Shown here piece by piece: positions 17,276-22,966 of a stretch of 23,911 nt of DNA (within the stretch, counting starts at the first letter, position 1; each line of letters begins with the position of its first letter). Both the position numbers and the translations under genes were made by a program. This DNA comes from a virus: the IMG/VR virus record IMGVR_UViG_3300017917_002865, positions 1 to 23,911 of that record. The stretch is one strand, 5' to 3'. The notes beneath the pieces are model-generated. The model was not told the DNA's origin. It was given only the letters and a program-made list of their open reading frames with translations, and searched no databases.

Positions 17276-18046
17276 ATGGACTTTCAACAACTATTAGCAA
17301 AGATGAATGAACTTGATCAACCAGCTCCAACCACTGATGCAGTTGTTGAAGAGCCGATGGTGGCTGACGAATGTGGCGATATGCCATCTAGCCCAATGGG
17401 CATGAGCATGCCTAAGGAACCAGACGCTCCCCCTCCAAGCATGAGCATCAATCTAAATGCACAAGGCCTAGATAATATCGAAGAATTGATGAATCTTATC
17501 AAGGCAGTGAACAAGGATATGGGACAACCTGCTCCTAGCATGGCCCCTAGCATTGAAATTGAACCAATGGACAAGCCCATGGGCCTTCCTCCATTAAAGA
17601 TGTTGCCTGATATGGATGCAGACAACGATGACCGTCCAGGCGGAGAACCAGACATCGAAATCAAAGGTCTAGATCGTGATAATGATGGTGATCACGACAT
17701 GGATGATCATGACATGGAACGAGACGAAGAAGATGAAGCATACGATCAAGAAAAAATGAAAGACGGCGACATGCACCGTGGTGGCACAGGCGCTGGTGAC
17801 ATCAGCAAAGATGGCGAAGAAAAAGAAGAAACGTTTGGTAATTCTGTAGGTGATTCAGAACCCGGTTATCAAAATACCGACTACATGGTTAACAAACTGT
17901 CAGGCGGAATAAACTCACCAAAGACCATGCATAAACACAGTTATCGTCAAGGTGATAATCCTATGGCAATGGAAGGTGAAGAACTACGTGCTTGGGTGCG
18001 ATCAGAATTGCAAAAGAAATTAGCAGAAGCTAAAGGAGTGAAATAA
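17276..18046 (+). CDS. Acidic Asp-rich protein, unknown function (head/scaffold candidate)
   Basis: 256 aa. Start ATG 17276 was chosen, right after the previous stop, with AAAGGA 8 nt upstream. It has a short N-terminal helix (MDFQQLLAKMNEL), a Pro/Met-rich linker, a helix at about 65-82 (LDNIEELMNLIKAVNKDMG), then a very acidic stretch (about 111-160) with repeated D-x-D-x-D/H elements (DRDNDGDHDMDDHD) that could bind Ca2+ or other divalent ions. A C-terminal helix ends ELRAWVRSELQKKLAEAKGVK. Acidity and position among head/packaging genes suggest a scaffold-like, internal or decoration role, but this is inference. Its TAA overlaps the next ATG by one base. Confidence 0.6.
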   Translation: MDFQQLLAKMNELDQPAPTTDAVVEEPMVADECGDMPSSPMGMSMPKEPDAPPPSMSINLNAQGLDNIEELMNLIKAVNKDMGQPAPSMAPSIEIEPMDKPMGLPPLKMLPDMDADNDDRPGGEPDIEIKGLDRDNDGDHDMDDHDMERDEEDEAYDQEKMKDGDMHRGGTGAGDISKDGEEKEETFGNSVGDSEPGYQNTDYMVNKLSGGINSPKTMHKHSYRQGDNPMAMEGEELRAWVRSELQKKLAEAKGVK

Positions 18047-18501
18047 TGGCAGACTTACATGGAGTGGCTATTGGCGGAGGCCTGACTGGTAACGTCGATA
18101 ACAACGCAAGAAAATTATTAGGGGACGGTGCCAGCGGAGTAGGTCCATACACTAGATTTGGAACTCCACAATTACAGGCTATTAAGGTTGTATCTTCAGC
18201 TTATGATTTTACAACAACACCAACAGCAACTAACAGCAACATATATAAAGCTATCAAAGGTCTCCAAACTCTAGGAGAAATTTACTATGTTGGTATCCCT
18301 ACTAGTTCGGGTGCAAATCAATTTGTTGTATTGATAAATCTAAACAACACATTCAATGGCGCTACACAAGGTAGTGGATCAACAGCAGCATCACAGGACG
18401 GTACTTATACTGCTATAGAAGCTAATATTTTAGCTCTGTTGGGAGGATCTGGATCAGTTACGATCACTAATGTGGCCTTAACCGGTTTGACATTTGCCTA
18501 A
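18046..18501 (+). CDS. Small Gly/Thr/Asn-rich protein, possible virion protein
   Basis: 151 aa, starting at ATG 18046 coupled to the previous stop (TAATG). Composition is rich in Gly, Thr, Ser and Asn with alternating beta-like segments (FVVLINLNNTFNGATQGSGS, then VTITNVALTGLTF), as in small structural or decoration proteins of phage virions. No family recognised. It is last in the unit that begins at 16696 and is followed by a strong hairpin terminator. Confidence 0.6.
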   Translation: MADLHGVAIGGGLTGNVDNNARKLLGDGASGVGPYTRFGTPQLQAIKVVSSAYDFTTTPTATNSNIYKAIKGLQTLGEIYYVGIPTSSGANQFVVLINLNNTFNGATQGSGSTAASQDGTYTAIEANILALLGGSGSVTITNVALTGLTFA

Positions 18502-18516
18502 TTGAATCAATATATC

Positions 18517-18544
18517 AAATAGGGCCGTGAGGCCCTATTTTTTT
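18517..18544 (+). terminator. Rho-independent terminator before gp17
   Basis: Perfect 10-bp stem AAATAGGGCC / GTGA loop / GGCCCTATTT followed by further T residues to 18544. It separates the 16696-18501 unit from the gp17 unit. Confidence 0.92.
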
Positions 18545-18546
18545 CA

Positions 18547-18553
18547 TTAAATA
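18547..18553 (+). promoter_or_regulatory. Late promoter core TTAAATA, 4 nt before gp17 ATG
   Basis: TTAAATA followed by TAGT and ATG 18558, 3 bp after the terminator T-tract. No ribosome site; leaderless or nearly leaderless start predicted. Confidence 0.65.
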
Positions 18554-18557
18554 TAGT

Positions 18558-20144
18558 ATGGCCAAATCTTTAGACGGTAATTTAATCAAGAAAGCTCATG
18601 CGCAGATCAAGTATACACTTGAAGAAGTCCAACACCTGGAAAAATGTATGGATCCCGTGGATGGCCCGTTATATTTTGCCTACAACTTCATAAAAATACA
18701 GCATCCGGTAAAAGGATCTATACCCTTCCATCCCTACAAATATCAAGAACGCCTGATTCATGCGTATCATAACAACAAACAATGCATTGCCATGTTACCA
18801 AGACAGATGGGTAAAACCACCTGTGCAGTGGCATACTTGTTATGGTATACCATGTTCGTTCCCGATGTTCAGGTTCTAATCGCAGCGCACAAGTATGAAG
18901 GCGCTCGAGACATCATGGATCGTTATAGATATGCCTATGAAAACCTGCCGGATTTTGTTCGCGCAGGTGTGTATTCATACAACAGAAACACCATAGAATA
19001 TGATAACGGTTCTAGAATACAAGCAACCACCACAACAGAGAACACCGGTCGTGGTAAATCTCTTTCATTGATTTATTGTGATGAGTTTGCTTTTGTGCAA
19101 CCACCAGAAAAAGCCAAAGAATTCTGGACTGCTCTATCTCCAACACTGGCCACAGGTGGTAAAGCTATCATCACATCAACGCCAAACTCCGACGAAGATC
19201 AGTTCGCTATGATCTGGACAGAAGCCAACAAGAAGTTTGATGAGTTTGGTAATGAAACAGAACTAGGTGTTAACGGATTTCACGCTTTCTTTGCTCACTG
19301 GAATGAACATCCAGATAGAGATGATGCTTGGGCAAGATTAGAAAAAGCCAAGATTGGCGAAGAACGTTTCCGTCGTGAGTTTGAATGCGAATTTTTAATC
19401 TATGACGAAACTCTGGTAAATTCTGTTAAACTGGTAGAAATGCAGGGATCTGATCCATACATGACCATGGGGCAGACACGTTGGTACAAAGACATAGATC
19501 CTCGTTGCACCTATCTTGTTGCACTTGATCCCAGTCTGGGCACAGGCGGAGACTATGGTGCCATACAGGTATATGAAATGCCTGAGATGGTGCAGGTAGC
19601 AGAGTGGCATCACAATGAAACTCCAGTGCAACAACAGGTCAAGCACATGCGGGAAATACTGCGATACATCCAAGATCGCGGAGAAGAAAAAGGTGCTGTT
19701 CCGCAGATATATTATTCTGTAGAAAATAACAATATCGGCGAAGCTGCGCTGATTGTTATCGGTGACATAGGTGAAGAAAACTTTCCAGGATTGTTCTTAT
19801 CAGAACCTATACGCAAAGGACATGTGCGTAAATTCCGCAAAGGATTTAATACCACACATCGAAGCAAGATAACTGCATGTTCAATACTCAAGAACATGAT
19901 CGAAACAAATAAGATGAAAATACACAGCAAACCACTTATTTCTGAGTTAAAAACATTCGTGGCCACGGGCTTGGGGTTCAAGGCCAAATCAGGAGAACAC
20001 GACGACCTAGTGAGCTCTACCCTGCTGATAGTGCGTATGGCTGAAGTTTTAGCTGATTGGGATCCACAGGTTTACGAAAAAATGACAGAAAGAATAACCG
20101 AAGAATCCATGCCTATGCCGATCTTTGTCAGCATGGGTTTATGA
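18558..20144 (+). CDS. 17: Terminase large subunit (gp17-like)
   Basis: 528 aa (T4 gp17 is 610). The DNA-packaging motor: an N-terminal ATPase and a C-terminal RNase H-fold nuclease. Walker A is PRQMGKTT (81-88), Walker B with catalytic acid LIYCDEF (171-177), coupling motif ITSTPN (205-210). Nuclease acids: Asp324 in ALDPSLGTGGDYG, Glu389 in YSVENNN and Asp482/483 in GEHDDLVSS. All motifs are intact, so it should be active. The start is the only ATG fitting the late-promoter spacing. The shorter N-terminus accounts for much of the size difference from T4. It is followed by the 624-aa gene, whose promoter lies at the gp17 stop. Confidence 0.97.
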   Translation: MAKSLDGNLIKKAHAQIKYTLEEVQHLEKCMDPVDGPLYFAYNFIKIQHPVKGSIPFHPYKYQERLIHAYHNNKQCIAMLPRQMGKTTCAVAYLLWYTMFVPDVQVLIAAHKYEGARDIMDRYRYAYENLPDFVRAGVYSYNRNTIEYDNGSRIQATTTTENTGRGKSLSLIYCDEFAFVQPPEKAKEFWTALSPTLATGGKAIITSTPNSDEDQFAMIWTEANKKFDEFGNETELGVNGFHAFFAHWNEHPDRDDAWARLEKAKIGEERFRREFECEFLIYDETLVNSVKLVEMQGSDPYMTMGQTRWYKDIDPRCTYLVALDPSLGTGGDYGAIQVYEMPEMVQVAEWHHNETPVQQQVKHMREILRYIQDRGEEKGAVPQIYYSVENNNIGEAALIVIGDIGEENFPGLFLSEPIRKGHVRKFRKGFNTTHRSKITACSILKNMIETNKMKIHSKPLISELKTFVATGLGFKAKSGEHDDLVSSTLLIVRMAEVLADWDPQVYEKMTERITEESMPMPIFVSMGL

Positions 20145-20150
20145 TAAATA
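20144..20150 (+). promoter_or_regulatory. Late promoter ATAAATA, 5 nt before the 624-aa gene
   Basis: ATAAATA, whose first base is the last base of the gp17 stop, followed by TACTT and ATG 20156. It fixes the start of the large protein; longer in-frame forms would overlap gp17. Leaderless start predicted. Confidence 0.65.
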
Positions 20151-20155
20151 TACTT

Positions 20156-22030
20156 ATGGACGCAAGAAACAATATAGCTACAGATTTATTCTATAAGATT
20201 CGCAGCCGATTTTCAGGCCTAAAATTAGGTGCCGAAACCGGACAGATTACTATCAATCCCGAAGAAGCTAGATTCTTTGATTTTGACTATATGGAAGGCG
20301 AAACTCCAATAGGGCATGTCAGTATCAGCCTAGCAGAACCTAATTCTATGAAAGTGTATTTCAGCCATGGAATCACTGAAGGCATGGACGATGGACAAAA
20401 AGGCAACTGGTATGGTTTCTTGAAAGAACTGCGAGGTTTCGCCAAGCGCAGATTACTGAGTTTTGATACCAGAGATATCGCCAAGGATAATCTGGATAAG
20501 AGAGATTATGAATTTTTGAGCCAAAATGCTCAACCTAAACCACAGATGAATACAATTCAAAAGCCCGTTGGAGAAAGTATTATGGCAGAGAGCAACATGT
20601 ATGGTAGCAGATTAATGAGCTATCAGAATTTAATGGATACTAAATTGATTATCAAGCACAACCAAGCAGTAATGGATGATGCTCAACCAGGTGCGAGGAC
20701 TAGACACATCGCAGCACTTTTCGTAGAAAATCAAGATGGTGAACGATTTAAATATCCATTCATTCATTTAGCCGGAGCAAGAGCCATGCAGAGGCACGTG
20801 GCCAATGGCGGCGTTCCCTATGACGATGTAGGCAAAAGCATAGTTAGAATGAGCGAAGAAATCGCAGCTCTAAAGAGTTTCGGTAATTATGTTGTTCGCA
20901 ACGACCTAATGAATTCAGAAACTAATTCTGTGGTAGAACGTTCTGCTTCTTATCTAAACGGTCTACGTGAACAGATCAAAGCATTGGCAAAACAAAGTCA
21001 TTATGAGGCATATATAGAAAATTTCCAAACTCAAGGCCCTGAAGAAGTTCCTCAAGAAGTTGTAGAAGATTTCAAAGAAAAATTCACAGTTCGATCATTT
21101 AAAGAAGACATCGCAACAGTATTTCCGGTCCTATACAGACTAATGAAAGAAGGAAACACAATAGGCTATGACGACATAGTCGCTATGACACAACAAGAAT
21201 TGCAGAATGAAGATGTAGAAATAGAACAAGAAGCAGATGATCCATTTGCTAGATTTGAAAACTGGGTGATGGGTCTAGGAGAAGATTCTGCAGTCACTTC
21301 AGAAGATCCTGAAGAACAACAGGCAGCGATACAAAAACTACAAGAACTAGTGGGTCAACATTTCCCAGCAGGCGTAGATGGCACTAATGCTATTGAAAGC
21401 CTAAAAGGACTAATTGAAGATCCAGAATTATACAAAAGAATCAAAGAACAGGCTGCCCAAGATCCAGAGACCTGTTGCAGAGGCTTGGTAAAAGATTGGT
21501 TAGAACTAAATGCACCAGAGGCTCTAGAACAATTGGACTTTGGTGATTATGTTGAAGAACCAGCAGCAGGCGAACAGCCAGCCGCGGAGCCAACGCCTGG
21601 TGCAGAAGTTGCAGCAGAACCAGCCGCAGCAGCACCAGCAGAAGAACCAGTTCCACAAGAAGCAATTGATCCAGATAATCCTAGAGATTACGATAGACCG
21701 GCAGTGGATAGGAAAAAGGCAGGCCAAGAACCATTGACAATGAAAGACGTGCAGTATAAAGATGACAAACCTAAACGTGATTTCGAAAAGAGAAAAGAAA
21801 GATTAAACACAGAAGAATTGGCAGAATTTATCACATCATTTTATGACAGAGAATCAGGCACATTCCCCAAAGGACCAGAAGGTGTTGCTACAATGGTAGG
21901 CAAGAAGTTTGGAGAACAGGCAGAACAAGTTGCTCGAAAGTTTGTAGAACGTATGGCACCACACCAAACAACTGAACAAAATCCAAAGCTAGCAGAATTG
22001 GCTCGTATTCAAGAATTAGCAGGCTTGTAA
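20156..22030 (+). CDS. Large conserved phage protein, probable virion component
   Basis: 624 aa from ATG 20156 (MDARNNIATDLFYKIRSRF). Domains by eye: an N-terminal alpha/beta domain (about 8-125) ending WYGFLKELRGFAKRRLLSFD then TRDIAKDNLDKRDYEFL; a helical middle (145-440); an Ala/Pro/Glu-rich linker (about 465-505); and a C-terminal helical domain with EELAEFITSFYDRESGTFPK, then VGKKFGEQAEQVARKFVERM, ending ELARIQELAGL. The same N- and C-terminal signatures occur in marine T4-like phages without assigned function. Its place after gp17 and the I-Q-E near the end, a possible prohead-protease site, suggest a head-related role (inference). An in-frame ATG at 20582 preceded by GGAG may give a second, shorter product. 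Confidence 0.65.
   Translation: MDARNNIATDLFYKIRSRFSGLKLGAETGQITINPEEARFFDFDYMEGETPIGHVSISLAEPNSMKVYFSHGITEGMDDGQKGNWYGFLKELRGFAKRRLLSFDTRDIAKDNLDKRDYEFLSQNAQPKPQMNTIQKPVGESIMAESNMYGSRLMSYQNLMDTKLIIKHNQAVMDDAQPGARTRHIAALFVENQDGERFKYPFIHLAGARAMQRHVANGGVPYDDVGKSIVRMSEEIAALKSFGNYVVRNDLMNSETNSVVERSASYLNGLREQIKALAKQSHYEAYIENFQTQGPEEVPQEVVEDFKEKFTVRSFKEDIATVFPVLYRLMKEGNTIGYDDIVAMTQQELQNEDVEIEQEADDPFARFENWVMGLGEDSAVTSEDPEEQQAAIQKLQELVGQHFPAGVDGTNAIESLKGLIEDPELYKRIKEQAAQDPETCCRGLVKDWLELNAPEALEQLDFGDYVEEPAAGEQPAAEPTPGAEVAAEPAAAAPAEEPVPQEAIDPDNPRDYDRPAVDRKKAGQEPLTMKDVQYKDDKPKRDFEKRKERLNTEELAEFITSFYDRESGTFPKGPEGVATMVGKKFGEQAEQVARKFVERMAPHQTTEQNPKLAELARIQELAGL
20570..20584 (+). promoter_or_regulatory. 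Internal in-frame ribosome binding site and start in the 624-aa gene
   Basis: GGAG (20570-20573), 8-nt spacer, ATG (20582). It sits at a domain boundary (residue 143, MAESNMYGSRLMSYQNL) and would yield a 482-aa C-terminal product. The full-length start has no ribosome site, so this internal one is better placed for canonical initiation. Confidence 0.35.
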
Positions 22031-22051
22031 AAAATATAAAATAAATTAACA

Positions 22052-22078
22052 AGTGGGCACTTCGGTGCCCACTCTTTT
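22052..22078 (+). terminator. Rho-independent terminator with UUCG tetraloop
   Basis: Perfect 9-bp stem AGTGGGCAC / TTCG / GTGCCCACT followed by CTTTT. Ends the gp17 / 624-aa unit. Confidence 0.93.
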
Positions 22079-22079
22079 G

Positions 22080-22116
22080 GACAGATTAAATTTAACTCTT
22101 GTGTCAACGATCTGTC
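22080..22116. repeat. Inverted repeat and palindrome upstream of exported-protein gene
   Basis: GACAGAT (22080-22086) and ATCTGTC (22110-22116) are a perfect 7-bp inverted repeat 23 nt apart. Its left arm abuts a 10-bp palindrome TTAAATTTAA (22086-22095). This could be an operator or an RNA hairpin before the 98-aa gene; the promoter itself is not clear (AT-rich TTATTATATTATG at 22128-22140). Confidence 0.35.
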
Positions 22117-22156
22117 TAAGTAGAACGTTATTATATTATGTTAGGAGAAAAACATC

Positions 22157-22453
22157 ATGAAGAAAGTTCTAGCACTCGCAGTTGTTGGTCTGATGATGAT
22201 TTCAACGTCAAGCCAGGCAAATCCGAATCATTGGCACCATCATGGTTATCACAATCCATACGGTTGGGTTGCCCCGCTTGTGATCGGAGGCGCAGTGGGA
22301 TATGCACTCACTCGTCCGCAGACCGTAATAGTGCAACAGCCTTCGCAGATTTATTATCCTAATACCCAACCACCTGTGCCGTATGGTTATCATTATGAAC
22401 AGATTCTTGATGCTAACTGTAACTGCTACAGATTGGTGCTTGTTTCAAACTAA
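22157..22453 (+). CDS. Small exported protein with His-rich and glycine-zipper-like segments
   Basis: 98 aa, AGGAG at 22143-22147 with 9-nt spacing. A Sec signal peptide is clear (MKKVLALAVVGLMMISTSSQA, cleavage after about residue 21). The mature part begins with a His-rich stretch (HWHHHGYHNPYGW), then a short hydrophobic Gly segment (APLVIGGAVGYALT), a Gln/Pro/Tyr-rich linker and a C-terminal YHYEQILDANCNCYRLVLV with two Cys. It probably acts in the periplasm or at the outer membrane of a Gram-negative host: lysis, superinfection exclusion or envelope change are possible, none shown. The upstream terminator and the 18-nt gap to the next exported protein make a small separate operon. Confidence 0.7.
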   Translation: MKKVLALAVVGLMMISTSSQANPNHWHHHGYHNPYGWVAPLVIGGAVGYALTRPQTVIVQQPSQIYYPNTQPPVPYGYHYEQILDANCNCYRLVLVSN

Positions 22454-22471
22454 CCTAAAGGAAACTTTAAA

Positions 22472-22663
22472 ATGAAATCAATCGCAATCCTAATCGCATC
22501 TGTATTTGCAGTATCAGCTTTCGCAGCAGAACCAGCCAAGAAAGAAGAAAAGAAGGTAGAAGCAAAGCCAGCGGCTGCAGCACCAGCAGCACCAGCTAAA
22601 GCCCCTGCCACTAAAAGCGATAAGAAAGACACAGCTAAGACTGACGCCAAAGCCGCTAAATGA
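22472..22663 (+). CDS. Small exported Lys/Ala/Pro-rich protein
   Basis: 63 aa; AAAGGA at 22457-22462, 9 nt before the ATG. Signal peptide MKSIAILIASVFAVSAFA with A-F-A cleavage, followed by a low-complexity basic tail (KKEEKKVEAKPAAAAPAAPA, continuing to KAAK). Tiny secreted proteins of this composition are common in aquatic Betaproteobacteria, so it may have come from a host; this is a weak inference. Its positive charge suggests binding to lipopolysaccharide, peptidoglycan or nucleic acid. It is second in the small exported-protein operon and is followed by a terminator-like hairpin and a start-less reading frame. Confidence 0.65.
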   Translation: MKSIAILIASVFAVSAFAAEPAKKEEKKVEAKPAAAAPAAPAKAPATKSDKKDTAKTDAKAAK

Positions 22664-22838
22664 TTTAGATGACAACGACAACCTTGTCATCGACGATGAG
22701 GTTGTTTTTGGTCGTAATCGAAATGTAGAAAAGTTTGGTAAAATAATACATGATAGTGATTTATCAGATTATGTGAAGTTTCGATTATGGCTAGCAAGGC
22801 AACTTGCACTGGCGAAATATAAGGAAAAGTGGGCTTGA
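22662..22838 (+). CDS. Conserved-looking short reading frame without a start codon (frameshifted, recoded or sequence error)
   Basis: 58 residues in frame: DLDDNDNLVIDDEVVFGRNR, then NVEKFGKIIHDSDLSDYVKF, then RLWLARQLALAKYKEKWA, ending in a TGA inside a terminator loop. The charged, helical C-terminus looks like a genuine small phage protein. The frame has no ATG, GTG or TTG until a GTG late in it. It is open back to a stop at 22557, overlapping the 63-aa gene in another frame. An ATG at 22660-22662 would be in frame if one extra base followed (ATG-GAT-TTA). A +1 shift at the preceding AAA-TGA would fuse it to the 63-aa protein. Function unknown. Confidence 0.45.
   Translation, partial: DLDDNDNLVIDDEVVFGRNRNVEKFGKIIHDSDLSDYVKFRLWLARQLALAKYKEKWA
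22678..22709 (+). terminator. Bulged hairpin with T-tract (terminator or attenuator)
   Basis: ACAACCT (22678-22684) pairs with AGGTTGT (22699-22705), an inner CATC-GAC-GATG stem continues it with a 3-nt bulge, and a T5 run ends at 22709. It would end the exported-protein operon, but lies inside the start-less 58-codon frame, so it may be an attenuator or recoding element. Confidence 0.6.
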
Positions 22839-22852
22839 CCCACTTTTCTTTT
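22821..22852 (+). terminator. Rho-independent terminator overlapping a stop codon
   Basis: AAAAGTGGG / CTTGA / CCCACTTTT, extendable by G-C, G-T and A-T pairs, then TT. The TGA of the 58-codon frame lies in the loop. It insulates the following gp32-like gene. Confidence 0.82.
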
Positions 22853-22876
22853 GGTGAAATTTTTTTTGGAATTCCG

Positions 22877-22905
22877 TTGACTTTACTAAATAAAAAGCGC
22901 ATACT
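22877..22905 (+). promoter_or_regulatory. Dual promoter region of gp32-like gene
   Basis: TTGACT (22877-22882), 17-bp spacer, CATACT (22900-22905) fits a sigma70-like early promoter. Within the spacer CTAAATA (22886-22892) matches the late core. Both would give a leader with the strong AAGGAGG-type site (22951-22957). Early plus late transcription suits an SSB needed throughout infection, as for T4 gene 32. Confidence 0.5.
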
Positions 22906-22966
22906 TAATACATGCGTAAAAGGCATACAATCATTTTAAGGCAAATAAACAAGGAGGCATATTAAA

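Noticed and set aside
20057-20155. Extension of the 624-aa protein into the end of gp17
   Set aside because: It overlaps conserved gp17 coding sequence, while a late promoter with standard 5-nt spacing marks ATG 20156.
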